Assembly (NCBI GenBank): GCA_003104975.1
Contig: PQAM01000018.1
Coordinates: 124,001 to 188,000 of the forward strand
DNA: 64,000 nt
Origin: Candidatus Methylomirabilota bacterium
GTDB taxonomy: Bacteria; Methylomirabilota; Methylomirabilia; Methylomirabilales; Methylomirabilaceae
Reading direction: 5' to 3'
In this document: positions 37,962-46,883 of the stretch, one piece after another
Position numbering within the stretch: the stretch's first letter is position 1
Layout of the letters: each line of letters opens with the position of its first letter
Made by a program: the position numbers and the translations under genes
Notes under the pieces: model-generated
What the model saw: the letters and a program-made list of their open reading frames with translations, nothing else
What the model was told of the DNA's origin: nothing
Databases searched by the model: none

Positions 37962-39221
37962 TCACGGGCGCGTAAGGGTCATGTGAATACCCTGCCCCAG
38001 CAAACGGGGCGGTGACGTGCGGTTGGTTGAAAGTAGGTACAACCTGCCGTCCTCTGTGACGACGCCGATGTTGTGCGCCGACACCGAAAAGGGGCGATTG
38101 GCTACTCGGGCTACGCCTGCTGAGAGATCGACGGGATCGCTACCGATCCGGTCCAGCGGCGCCCCCCATATTTTCTTGCCGGCAGGATCATACCAGACCA
38201 ACAGATCCCTGGTCGACGCGAGATAGACGGCTCCCTCGTAGGCGCCCGTCCTGAGACCCTCCAAACCCTTTGCCGCATAGACCGCGCGCACCAGGTCCGG
38301 GTTACGCAGATCGCGCACAACCCAAAAAAGATGTCGTTCGGTAATCTTCTGCGCGGTAATCTCGTATCCTTCCAGCGTGACCAGCTCTTCCTCGAGCCGT
38401 GTGACCAACGTAAAATCAAACAGACTGAACCGATGAACTCGTGCCGCCGGATCGTACGCCAGCCTGATGATCGGAAGGATGAACTCAGAGGGGATCTCAG
38501 CAACGGCCCTCAGTTCCGTACCGTCCAGACGCATATGCGAGAAGGCTCGTTCCTTCGGGGTGACCATTGTGCTGAAGATGAGGGCGTTCTCAAAGACCCC
38601 CATTTTCTCATAGGCCAGCCCCGAGGCGCTCCCTGTGTTTGCCACAATCGACCGAAGCGGTCCGGTCGGGAGGTCATATCGGCGAATCTCTTTATTGAGT
38701 CCAAAGAACAGCGCCTCTTTGCCGTCAATGTTGTACCGGATCACAGTGTCGATCGATCCGCTGATTGCGGAAATCTTCTGCTTGCCACCGGTGCGCAGGT
38801 CAACCAGAACTAAGATCCGGTCGCCACGAGTTTCCGACAGATAGAGGAGGCGGTCGTCATCAAGGAACTTGGGCGAGAAGCTTCCCGCGCTGGAGAGTTC
38901 ATCCGACACGTTCCGCCTCACCCCTATGATGTTGTTATTTTCGTCCAGATCGACGACGAATATCTGATCGAGGCCGGTGGTCGTCTCTCCGGTCACGTAG
39001 GCCAGCCGTTGTCCGCCGGGCGACATGACGATCTCCGACATTGCGCCGGATAGACCCGGGACGCGGACGGGTCTGCTGCCATCCGCGTTCTGAACCAGCA
39101 CCGAGGTGGCCCCCTGCCCTTCTGAGACGATGTAGGCAACCTTCGACGGGGTGGTCGCGCAACCCGCAGCAAAGATCACGACCACGAGTCCACACAACGT
39201 AACGATCTTCCTTGCCTGCAT
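37962..39221 (-). CDS. Lipoprotein with TolB-like beta-propeller repeats
   Basis: Exported protein of 419 residues. From the ATG at 39221, supported by AAGGAG seven bases upstream, it begins with a signal ending in a lipobox (VIFAAGCATT). The rest has repeated blocks such as MSPGGQRLAYVTGETTTGLDQIFVVDLDE and FLDDDRLLYLSETRGDRILVLVDLRTG, typical of PD40/TolB-like propeller blades. There is no Pal or Tol gene nearby. Function unknown; probably periplasmic, perhaps a binding or scaffolding protein. Confidence 0.75.
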   Translation of the reverse strand: MQARKIVTLCGLVVVIFAAGCATTPSKVAYIVSEGQGATSVLVQNADGSRPVRVPGLSGAMSEIVMSPGGQRLAYVTGETTTGLDQIFVVDLDENNNIIGVRRNVSDELSSAGSFSPKFLDDDRLLYLSETRGDRILVLVDLRTGGKQKISAISGSIDTVIRYNIDGKEALFFGLNKEIRRYDLPTGPLRSIVANTGSASGLAYEKMGVFENALIFSTMVTPKERAFSHMRLDGTELRAVAEIPSEFILPIIRLAYDPAARVHRFSLFDFTLVTRLEEELVTLEGYEITAQKITERHLFWVVRDLRNPDLVRAVYAAKGLEGLRTGAYEGAVYLASTRDLLVWYDPAGKKIWGAPLDRIGSDPVDLSAGVARVANRPFSVSAHNIGVVTEDGRLYLLSTNRTSPPRLLGQGIHMTLTRP

Positions 39222-39302
39222 ACGCATTCTCCTTCTTACGCTCGTGACGGAATCACTGATTGAGTCGATCCGCGTCGTCATCTCCAGGCCCCGGGTAAAG
39301 TA

Positions 39303-40790
39303 TTATAGGGGAGAATCACCCTCGGCACAAGCGGAGGCGGGCTCCATCGGTAACGGCGCCAACGCTGCCAGCAACGAATCGGCGGCCATCTCCCCGCTGT
39401 GTACGACGTCGGGGACGCCGACCCCGCGGTAGGCGTTGCCGGCCAGCTTGAGGGTCGGCCACCGCTGCAGCGTCTGTTCGAGCGCGGCCAATCCGGCCAG
39501 GTGGCCCACCTGGTACTGAGGCATCACGCGGGCGTGGCGGACCAACTGGCTCCATAAGGGCGGCGCATGGATCGCCAGCAACTCCTCCAGATCGCGGCAG
39601 ACCGCGCGGAGCAGCCGCTCGTCGTCCCATGTGAACGGCTCCGGCTGGAGCGCGCCTCCCGCAAAGGCGCGCAGCAGGACATACCCGACGGGCGCCCTGT
39701 GGGCGAACTTGATGCTGCTGAACGAACAGGCGATGATGGTGCGCCCCTCGCAGGCCGGCACCACGAAGCCGAACCCGTCCAACGGATGCCCGATCGCGTC
39801 TCGGCGGTAGGCCAGATTGATCGTCACCGAAGAGGCGTAGGGGATCGCCTCAAGCTGTCGCGTCAGGTCGCGGTCCATGTCGCGGGTCAGCCGCGCGACC
39901 TCGAAGGCCGGGAGAGCCAGGATCAGGCCATCGGCCTGCACGTGGGTGCTGTCCGCAAGTCGAATGGTCCACCCGTGCCCCGTGTGCGCGATCCCGTCAA
40001 CCGCCGTACCGAGATGCAGCGTCTCGGCGGGCAGCCTATGCACCAGCGCGTCGACGAGGTCTTGCAGTCCCTTGTCCAGCGTGACGAACAGGCCATAGCG
40101 TGGGCCGCTGCTGGTCCCGCCTGCGTGACGACCGGCTGGGCGCATCCGTCGCAGGCCGAGGATCAGACTACGGTACGTCGCCTCCATCTGCAGAAACTGC
40201 GGGAAGGTCGCGCGAAGGCTCAGCCGTTCCGGATCGGCGCCATAGATCCCGCCGATCATCGGCTGGGCCAGCCGGTCGAGAAACTCCCGTCCAAAGCGGC
40301 GCCGCACGAAGGACGCCAGACTTTCGTCGTCGACCGGCCTCCCTCTAGGCAGTACGAGGTCCATCCCCGCTCGTACCTTGCCGGGCCACGACAGCAGACC
40401 TGTCTGCACAAACGGCCGGATCCTGGTCGGCCCGATCAGGGCGAACCCTTCAGGCAGCGGGTGGAGTACGCCCCCGCGCGCGACAAAGGTCCGGCGGTGC
40501 GCCTCGCTCGTCCCGATGATCTGGTCGCCCAGACCGAGGCGCCGGATCAGATCCACGCCCCACGGCTTGTCGGTAAAGATCGTATCGGGTCCCGATTCGA
40601 GGATGAAGCCATCCCGATGTGTGGTGCTGACCGAGCCGCCGACGCGCGCAGCGGCCTCCAGAAGACGGACCTCGAGAGGCAGCCCATCCTGCGCGCACCG
40701 TTCCAGCAGCCGATGGGCGGCGGCGAGGCCCGCGATGCCGCCCCCCACGACCACGATGCGTGTCCTGCCGCTGTGCCGCTGCATCCCCAT
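39303..40790 (-). CDS. hemY: Protoporphyrinogen oxidase (HemY type)
   Basis: FAD-dependent oxidase of 495 residues for the penultimate heme step. The dinucleotide motif VVVGGGIAGLAAAHRL is at about 12-27, followed by LEAAARVGGSV. YGADPERLSLRATFP and the C-terminal LAGNAYRGVGVPDVVHSGEMAADSL are family signatures. It oxidises protoporphyrinogen or, as in Bacillus-type enzymes, coproporphyrinogen; with HemH next to it the exact branch is not decidable here. It starts 20 bases after the hemH stop, the last gene of the hemDE-hemH-hemY cluster. Confidence 0.93.
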   Translation of the reverse strand: MGMQRHSGRTRIVVVGGGIAGLAAAHRLLERCAQDGLPLEVRLLEAAARVGGSVSTTHRDGFILESGPDTIFTDKPWGVDLIRRLGLGDQIIGTSEAHRRTFVARGGVLHPLPEGFALIGPTRIRPFVQTGLLSWPGKVRAGMDLVLPRGRPVDDESLASFVRRRFGREFLDRLAQPMIGGIYGADPERLSLRATFPQFLQMEATYRSLILGLRRMRPAGRHAGGTSSGPRYGLFVTLDKGLQDLVDALVHRLPAETLHLGTAVDGIAHTGHGWTIRLADSTHVQADGLILALPAFEVARLTRDMDRDLTRQLEAIPYASSVTINLAYRRDAIGHPLDGFGFVVPACEGRTIIACSFSSIKFAHRAPVGYVLLRAFAGGALQPEPFTWDDERLLRAVCRDLEELLAIHAPPLWSQLVRHARVMPQYQVGHLAGLAALEQTLQRWPTLKLAGNAYRGVGVPDVVHSGEMAADSLLAALAPLPMEPASACAEGDSPL

Positions 40791-40810
40791 CCGCGCTCGC
40801 CAACCGGTTG

Positions 40811-41773
40811 CTAGCCCTGCGCCACTTGCCGGCGCACCAGATCGGCCAGGGCGCGGATATAAAGGGGATGATCGTTCGCAGGATCAGCCCGTCTGAATTC
40901 GATCCCGAGCGCATCGGCCAGCCGCTTGGCCTCGACGTCCAGGTCGTAGCAGATCTCGACGTTGTCGGTGACAAAGCCGATGGGGACGACGACGACCGAT
41001 CGATGCCCCTCGGCGTGGAGCGCGCGCAGGACGTTGCCTATATCGGGCTCAAGCCATCGCTCTCTGGGACTGCCGCTGCGGCTTTGATAGGCCAGAGACC
41101 AACAGGGGTGTCCTAAGGTCTCGGCGACGAGACGGCACGAGGTTTCAAGCTGCTGCACATACGGGCACGAAGCGGCGATGGCGGCCGGGATACTGTGGGC
41201 CGTAAAGATCAGCGGCGTCCTGTGTCGTTGCGCATGGGGGATCGGCAGCAGTTGCGCACGCACCAGTTCGGCCATCGCCGCAATGAAGTCCGGATGGTCG
41301 AAGCAGGGCGGGGCGAATTCGACCGCCGGCGCGCCGGGTCCACTGTTGTCGAGCGCGGTTGTGACGGCCTGCACCGACCTGTCCCAGCTTGCCGCCCCGG
41401 AGTCGTGCGGCGCCATAATCAGCCCGACCGCGCGCCGAATCCCGTCTTGGCGCATGTGCGCGACTGCCTCGGCGATAAAGGGGCGCCAACAGCGCATCCC
41501 GACATGGACCGGCAGTTGTGGCCCCTCCCGCTGAAGCAGTGCGGCCAGCCTCTCGGCCTTCTGAAAGGTCCGCTCGGCGATCGGCGACCGACCCCCGAGC
41601 GCGTCGTAGTGACGGGCTACCTCCTCCAGACGTTCAGGCGGGATCGGTACGCCCTGCAGTACATGAGCAAGAAACGGCCGGACCTCCTCCGGCTGTGTGG
41701 GACCGCCAAAGGCGACCATCAGGACCGCATCGAACGGCAGGGCCGCGTCACCGTGCCGTCGCGTCGTGGACAT
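40811..41773 (-). CDS. hemH: Ferrochelatase
   Basis: Inserts ferrous iron into the porphyrin ring. The protein has 320 residues from the ATG at 41773, which overlaps the end of hemDE by 26 bases. The metal-site histidine is in FTAHSIPAAI and the conserved glutamate in TDNVEICYDLD; MVAFGGPTQPEEVRPFL is the typical start. In middle position of the hemDE-hemH-hemY operon. The WSLAYQSRSGSPRERWLEPD segment matches the family, so the enzyme looks functional. Confidence 0.94.
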   Translation of the reverse strand: MSTTRRHGDAALPFDAVLMVAFGGPTQPEEVRPFLAHVLQGVPIPPERLEEVARHYDALGGRSPIAERTFQKAERLAALLQREGPQLPVHVGMRCWRPFIAEAVAHMRQDGIRRAVGLIMAPHDSGAASWDRSVQAVTTALDNSGPGAPAVEFAPPCFDHPDFIAAMAELVRAQLLPIPHAQRHRTPLIFTAHSIPAAIAASCPYVQQLETSCRLVAETLGHPCWSLAYQSRSGSPRERWLEPDIGNVLRALHAEGHRSVVVVPIGFVTDNVEICYDLDVEAKRLADALGIEFRRADPANDHPLYIRALADLVRRQVAQG

Positions 41774-43745
41774 GGTCAATGAGAACGCGCAGGTGGTCGA
41801 CGGGGGTCTGCGGAAGGATGCCGTGGCCGAGGTTGAAGATATGGCCCGGCCGCCCGGCCGCGCGCTCCAGAATACGGTCCGCCTGGCGACGAATCTTGTC
41901 CGGCTCGGCGAACAGCGCCACCGGATCCAGATTCCCCTGAACACCGACCTCATAGCCGAGGCCGGCCCAGGCCTCTCCGAGGTCCACTCGCCAGTCCAGT
42001 CCGATCACGTTCCCGCCCGCCTCCCGGATCAGCGGCAAAAGCGACGTCGTATCGGTCCCGAAGTGGATGACCGGCACGCCGGGCGTCAGCTTCGTAATGG
42101 CGCGTTGGGTGTGGGGCAGGACGAACTCGCGATAGTCATCGGGGCTGAGGCAGCCGACCCAGCTATCAAACAACTGGACCACCTGCACCCCCGCGGCGAT
42201 CTGCCCGTTCAGGTAGTCGGAGACCACATCCGACAGCCGTTCCATCAGGGCATGCCACGCGGCAGGGTCGCGGTACATGAGTGTCTTGGTCTGCTGATAC
42301 TGGCGCGACCCGCGTCCCTCGATCAGGTACGAGGCCAGGGTAAACGGCGCCCCGGCGAATCCGATGAGCGGGATGGTCGGCGGCAGCGCTGCGCGCGCCA
42401 GGCGTACCGCCTCAAAGAGAAATGAGAGCGATGCCTGTATATCCACCGGTCGTAGCCGTTTCAGGTCGGCCCCGCACCTGACCGGATGGTGAATGACCGG
42501 ACCGTCCCCTTTAGTAAACTCCAATCCGACCCCCATCGGCTCCACTACCAGGAGGATGTCGCCGAAGATGATCGCGGCGTCCACCCCAAGTCGTTCGGCA
42601 GCGGTCACCGTCACCTCTGCTGCCAGGTCCGGATGGTGGCACAACTCCAGAAACGACAGTTTCCCTCGGATCTCCCGATACTCCTGCAAGTACCGCCCTG
42701 CCTGCCGCATGATCCAGATCGGCGTATAGGGGGCCGGCTCCAGACGGCAGGCCTTAAGAAACGCACTCTCCCGCAACAGGTCGGCAGCGATGTCAGACGT
42801 AGGGGCAGGGCTTGCCCTGCCCGAAAAGGGCGCAGCAAGCGGCGCCCCTACCCGCCTCCCGCCTGCCGCCTCCCGCACCGTCCTTGCTCGCTTGATCCGC
42901 CGCAGTACGTTGGCGTGACGCGCGGCCGTCTGAACCAGATGGCCCATTTTGGGATGTTCAGGTTCCAGGTCGACCGTAATGCCGTGCTCCCGCAGCGCCT
43001 TGCTGCAGGTGGGTCCGATCGACGCGACGACCGTCTCGCGTAAACCTGCCCGCAGCGCCTGCTCCAGACCATCCGCCGCCGCAATCTGTAACAGATGGTC
43101 GGCCTGTACGGCGGTGGTAAAGAGGACCAGGTCGACCTCGCCGTTAATAATGGACTTGATCGCCCGCCGCAACGGCTCGCAATCCTCCGGCAATGCCCAC
43201 TGGTAGACCGGGACTCGCAGGACACTGGCGCCGCGCGTCTCAAGCCCCGCCACCAGCTCCGGGTTGCTGCGTCCGTATTCCTGAACCGCAACCCGACATC
43301 CCTGTAAGGGGATCGCCGCAGCGTCGATCGCGCCCAGGATTTCTCGCCAGGTGTTGGGTTCCGGGACGGTCAACGCGATCGGGATACCCAGTTCCCGCAA
43401 GACGGCTTGGGGTTTTGGACCCAGGGCAATCGACGAAATCCGACTCAGGGCTGTCAGAAATGCCGTGCGCGAGACGGTACCCTCCACAGCGGCAAGCAGG
43501 GTGCGGGTACCGACGCCGGTCAGCCACACAACCATGTCGATCCGGCCGTCCAACAATGCCTTCGCAAACTCATTGGCTTCTGCATCGTCCGCGCATGGGA
43601 TCTCGCGAAGCGCCGGCGCAGACACCGGTCTTCCCCCATGACGGCTGATCATCTCAGTCATGGCGGCGGCCAGCCGGCTTTCCAAGGAGACCACCGTAAG
43701 GTCGGTCAAGCCGGCAAGCGCCGGCGCAGCAACCGGGTTCATCAT
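41748..43745 (-). CDS. hemE: Fused uroporphyrinogen-III synthase and uroporphyrinogen decarboxylase
   Basis: A 665-residue two-domain protein. Residues about 10-275 are a HemD-like uroporphyrinogen-III synthase (VVWLTGVGTRTLLAAVEG, LVLFTTAVQADHLLQIA, ETVVASIGPTCSKALREHGI). Residues about 325-665 are a full uroporphyrinogen decarboxylase (PIWIMRQAGRYLQEYREIRG, IIFGDILLVVEPMG, LIGFAGAPFTLASYLIEGRGSR, FNLGHGILPQTP). The linker, residues 299-316, is encoded by a palindromic GTAGGGGC repeat (42799-42851). The fusion would link two consecutive pathway steps. Downstream hemH overlaps its 3' end. No stop or frameshift separates the two domains. Confidence 0.93.
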   Translation of the reverse strand: MMNPVAAPALAGLTDLTVVSLESRLAAAMTEMISRHGGRPVSAPALREIPCADDAEANEFAKALLDGRIDMVVWLTGVGTRTLLAAVEGTVSRTAFLTALSRISSIALGPKPQAVLRELGIPIALTVPEPNTWREILGAIDAAAIPLQGCRVAVQEYGRSNPELVAGLETRGASVLRVPVYQWALPEDCEPLRRAIKSIINGEVDLVLFTTAVQADHLLQIAAADGLEQALRAGLRETVVASIGPTCSKALREHGITVDLEPEHPKMGHLVQTAARHANVLRRIKRARTVREAAGGRRVGAPLAAPFSGRASPAPTSDIAADLLRESAFLKACRLEPAPYTPIWIMRQAGRYLQEYREIRGKLSFLELCHHPDLAAEVTVTAAERLGVDAAIIFGDILLVVEPMGVGLEFTKGDGPVIHHPVRCGADLKRLRPVDIQASLSFLFEAVRLARAALPPTIPLIGFAGAPFTLASYLIEGRGSRQYQQTKTLMYRDPAAWHALMERLSDVVSDYLNGQIAAGVQVVQLFDSWVGCLSPDDYREFVLPHTQRAITKLTPGVPVIHFGTDTTSLLPLIREAGGNVIGLDWRVDLGEAWAGLGYEVGVQGNLDPVALFAEPDKIRRQADRILERAAGRPGHIFNLGHGILPQTPVDHLRVLIDHVHDATAR
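42799..42851. repeat. GTAGGGGC palindromic repeat inside hemDE
   Basis: A 53-base element with ends GTAGGGGC and GCCCCTAC and internal GGGCTTGCCC and GCGCAGCAAGCGGCGC hairpins. Its last 25 bases are identical to 35526-35550. It lies in frame in the linker between the HemD and HemE domains. Confidence 0.85.
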
Positions 43746-43812
43746 TCAAGCCTCTTCAGGAGCGATGAAGTCCAAAAACGAAACATTGGTCGCGTAATCC
43801 GTTCATATGTCT

Positions 43813-43902
43813 GTCATTGCGAGCGACCAACGGGAGCGCGGCAATCTCACCGTCGTTGTCCTGAAGGACCGTGAGATTGCTTCGGCTTCGCCTCGCAATG
43901 AC
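43813..43902. repeat. GTCATTGCGAG palindromic repeat, copy F
   Basis: 90-base copy in the same arm order as copy E, upstream of hemDE. Confidence 0.9.
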
Positions 43903-43991
43903 GCGGGGAACAGCTGAACCGATTGGCTCTTAGTATAGGGTGGGTCGAGCAAAAGCGCCACAGCAAAGATACACCGCAAGTTCAATGACCG

Positions 43992-45725
43992 TCACCGGCC
44001 GCCGGCTCGCGCAGGGTGCGGATGACCCTGGCCGGCGCGCGACGATGCGGGCATCCCTCCTCGTGTTCCGCCTGTGGTGAGCCCGGTCGAACCACCATGG
44101 ACGGATTGGGCAGCCCGCGGAGTTGCCGGGACCATTGAAGAACTCGGCGACCGGGGTGACCGGACCTCGGCGGCCCTGCCGCCATGACGGTGCATCGATG
44201 CAGCGGGGGGCGGGGGCGACCCCAACCGGATTTCCGGCGTGATCCTGCGCTGGTGAACCTCCTGGCGAGGGACCGGCCGCATGCCTGCGGCAACCGGCGG
44301 CCGTTCGGCAGGACGCACGACAGGCCTTTCGACAGGGCTCACGAAAGGCCCACCGCGAGCCCCACTCCTCTCAACGCCTCGAACGGTCGGCGATGCAGGT
44401 CTGCCCGGATCGAGGGCCCTTCGCCCAGGCGTAGACAGTTGCGGCGTCCCCTGCCGGGCCCCAGACCCGGATGGGACGTGGCGCAACACGAGGGCTGCCG
44501 GCCGGAGCGGTGGCGGTCCGATCGCCCGGCGACCGCCGGCGGCAAAGACATCCTTTGGCGGGCTGAACGAGGCGGGGGCCCGCCCAGCCGCCACAAACGT
44601 GTCTTTGTGGACGACGACGACGGCATTCGTGACCCTGGTGTTGACGAAGACATTGGTCACGTGAACATTGGTCACGTGAACCTCGGTGATGTTCACACTT
44701 GCAGGGCCGAAATCCCGGACACCGAAAAAGATCTCCCCGGGCGCCAGCGGGATCCAGGCAACAAACTCGGGGCCGGTAATCCAGGCCACCGCCCCTGGGT
44801 TCCAGACCACCAACTCAGGTCCGGGCGGGATCCAGACCCACCCGACCGCAGGGTAGAAGAGCCACCGGCCGTAATGATACGGCACCCAGCCCCAGGGCTC
44901 GAAGGAGAGCCATACCAGCTCGTCCCGCCACGTGATCCACTGTCCGTGTCGGAACGGCGACCAGCCCGCCTCTACAATAGGAGCCCAGCCGTAGCCGTAC
45001 GGAGGAACCGGGACCCAGTGGCCATAGGCCACGAAATCAGAGGCATATGGGGTCAACTCCGTCGGGAGGTAAGAGGCCGGGGTCGTACGCGATAGCTGGA
45101 TGTCCCGCAGGTCGTTCCAGCGATCGAACTCGTCCCATGGCGCAAGCGCGTATAATTGAAAGCGCCGGTCGGGGCCCACCCGCAGCGTCTGGCGGTTTCG
45201 GACCTCGGCCCTCCCCTCGGGGGTCTGGATCACCACCTCTCCGGCGTAGACCGAGACCTGGGCGGAGCCGTCGGGGTAGAGATTGGTGCGGAAGGTCGAA
45301 GGGATAGAGGTTCGAATGGTGGCTTGCGGCAGCTCCACCTGAAAGACGGTGGGCTCAGGCGGCTGCCGCCTGATATAAAAGGTCGCCATCCCGCGCTCGA
45401 GCCGGGTCGGCGCCGCCCCGGCGGCGGCAAACGGGAACGCGCCGGGCTCGAGGCTCGTGTCGTCCCCAAGGCGCACGAGGTTACCCGCCGGAAGTTGAAT
45501 CTCGACCCTGCCAGGGCCTGTTATCCAGACGCGGTCTCCGGGTCCCAGGGGCAGGTTGGAGGTAGCGGCTACCCCTTCGGATGCCCCGGCCATCAGGACG
45601 GCGACCTGCCCTTCAAGCAAGCTCAGGCGCGCTGGATTTGCGGGCCACTCCCGCGCCCAGACCGGATGTACAACCCCAAGAACCAAGAATACCGATACCG
45701 CTGCCACTGTCCTGTTCATCGACAC
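43992..45725 (-). CDS. FecR/DUF6600-like exported protein
   Basis: A 577-residue exported protein. A signal peptide (about 1-24, ending VHPVWA) is followed by a FecR-like region (LSLLEGQVAVL to VVIQTPEGRAEVRNRQTLRVG). From about 215 to 330 is a tryptophan- and tyrosine-rich DUF6600-like part (YGHWVPVPPYGYGWAPIVEA, GWVPYHYGRWLFYPAVGWVW). A repeated VHVTNVHVTNVFVNTRVTN segment follows, then a proline/glycine/arginine-rich disordered tail of about 180 residues. Such proteins are probably cell-envelope or surface associated, but no function is established. ATG at 45725 follows GGGGAAGT. Confidence 0.75.
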   Translation of the reverse strand: MSMNRTVAAVSVFLVLGVVHPVWAREWPANPARLSLLEGQVAVLMAGASEGVAATSNLPLGPGDRVWITGPGRVEIQLPAGNLVRLGDDTSLEPGAFPFAAAGAAPTRLERGMATFYIRRQPPEPTVFQVELPQATIRTSIPSTFRTNLYPDGSAQVSVYAGEVVIQTPEGRAEVRNRQTLRVGPDRRFQLYALAPWDEFDRWNDLRDIQLSRTTPASYLPTELTPYASDFVAYGHWVPVPPYGYGWAPIVEAGWSPFRHGQWITWRDELVWLSFEPWGWVPYHYGRWLFYPAVGWVWIPPGPELVVWNPGAVAWITGPEFVAWIPLAPGEIFFGVRDFGPASVNITEVHVTNVHVTNVFVNTRVTNAVVVVHKDTFVAAGRAPASFSPPKDVFAAGGRRAIGPPPLRPAALVLRHVPSGSGARQGTPQLSTPGRRALDPGRPASPTVRGVERSGARGGPFVSPVERPVVRPAERPPVAAGMRPVPRQEVHQRRITPEIRLGSPPPPAASMHRHGGRAAEVRSPRSPSSSMVPATPRAAQSVHGGSTGLTTGGTRGGMPASSRAGQGHPHPARAGGR

Positions 45726-46066
45726 TTCCCCTTCGCCCAGAAAAGGTCTCTATATCATGAATTTAACATGGGGCCAAGGTCACCAATATGCCGGCGCAAC
45801 TCTGACGACGGACCAGCTACGATCCATTATTAATTACGCTGCAGTGACGGTGATGGTGACGCCGCATCGAAAAAAATAGGGCAAGCAGGGTGGCGCTTTT
45901 TAGTGCGGTTTGTCTTCCCCTGGGTGCGACACAGGTGGCAGTCGGGGAAACACCCTATAGACCGATTCTGTCTTGGGGGGCATACTATTATTCGTAAGAG
46001 GAGGGCTGTACCTTTCTACTGTAACCGTCGCGCGAGACACTCGCCCGACAGCAAGGAGGGACGACA
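45726..46066. other. Divergent intergenic region
   Basis: 341 bases between the divergent FecR-like and CHRD genes, so both promoters should lie here. A 40-codon frame at 45757-45879 (MNLTWGQGHQYAGA start) has no good ribosome site and is not called. GCAAGGAGGGACGAC is the CHRD ribosome site. Confidence 0.5.
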
Positions 46067-46567
46067 ATGCGGCAGAGTAGAATGTACTCAGGGGTCATTG
46101 CACTGGCTTTGGGAACCCTGCTCTCCACTGCAGGACCGGCGATGGCGGCGGAGAATTTCGGCGCTCACCTGAACGGAGGCCAGGAGACGAACCCCTCCAC
46201 CATCTCCACAAACGGAACGGGTTTCCTCTTTGCCACTCTCAACGATGCTGAGAACGCAATAAACTATACCTTGGTCTACTTCGATCTGCAGTCGCCTGCC
46301 ACCGTCGCCCATATTCACCTGGGCGCGCCGGGTGTGACCGGAGGCGTGATAGCCCCTCTGTGCGGACAGGGTACGGCCCCGGCCTGTCCGGCGTCAGGGG
46401 CGTTCCTGAACGGAACGATCGTCGCGAGTGACGTCCTCGCCGTCCAGGGAATTGCAGCGGGGGACTTTGCCGCACTGGTACGGGCGATGCGCTCCGGCCT
46501 CACCTATGCCAATGTTCATAACGTCCTCTTCCCATCCGGAGAGATTCGCGGACAGATTCTTCAATAA
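46067..46567 (+). CDS. CHRD-domain exported protein
   Basis: A 166-residue secreted protein. A cleavable signal ends at AGPAMA (residue 27), then one CHRD domain covers the rest: FGAHLNGGQETNP, ATVAHIHLGAPGVTGGVIAPL and the C-terminal YANVHNVLFPSGEIRGQIL. CHRD domains occur in secreted bacterial proteins of unknown role. Two cysteines (LCGQGTAPACP) could form a disulfide. Strong ribosome site AAGGAGGG. A GC hairpin follows the gene. Confidence 0.88.
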   Translation: MRQSRMYSGVIALALGTLLSTAGPAMAAENFGAHLNGGQETNPSTISTNGTGFLFATLNDAENAINYTLVYFDLQSPATVAHIHLGAPGVTGGVIAPLCGQGTAPACPASGAFLNGTIVASDVLAVQGIAAGDFAALVRAMRSGLTYANVHNVLFPSGEIRGQILQ

Positions 46568-46583
46568 GAGCAGGTCGTGAACT

Positions 46584-46615
46584 CAGCGAAGGCCGGGAGT
46601 GTTCCCGGCCTTCGC
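46584..46615 (+). terminator. Hairpin after the CHRD gene
   Basis: AGCGAAGGCCGGGA (46584-46597) pairs perfectly with TCCCGGCCTTCGCT (46602-46615) over a four-base loop. There is no T run, so termination efficiency is uncertain. Confidence 0.6.
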
Positions 46616-46711
46616 TATTCCTTGCGCCTGTTCTGTCTCAGCAATACCCCATGCGCCGGCTGCGCGCCCATGGGGCATGAACGTCAGAGGCCAGATCACC
46701 TCCGCTCCGTC

Positions 46712-46807
46712 GTCATTGCGAGCGACCAACGGGAGCGCGGCAATCTCACGGTCGTTGCCCCGAACGACTGTGAGATTGCTTCGGTCGCTACGCTCCCTCG
46801 CAATGAC
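46712..46807. repeat. GTCATTGCGAG palindromic repeat, copy G
   Basis: 96-base copy; left arm CGACCAACGGGAGCGCGGC, right arm GCTTCGGTCGCTACGCTCCC. Confidence 0.9.
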
Positions 46808-46883
46808 CCACACGGGGGACTTTCGAAGCCAAGACACAAAATGTGTCTTGGCCGGGAGACGTCAAAGCTGTAGTATTCCAGGG

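Noticed and set aside
39567-40814. 415-codon plus-strand frame over hemY
   Set aside because: Antisense to an intact oxidase with all FAD motifs; no independent support.
45757-45879. 40-codon frame between the FecR-like and CHRD genes
   Set aside because: No ribosome-binding site and no similarity recognised.
46599-46883. Upstream extension of the glcF frame
   Set aside because: It consists of repeat copy G and spacer; the iron-sulfur protein starts naturally at the ATG at 46884.
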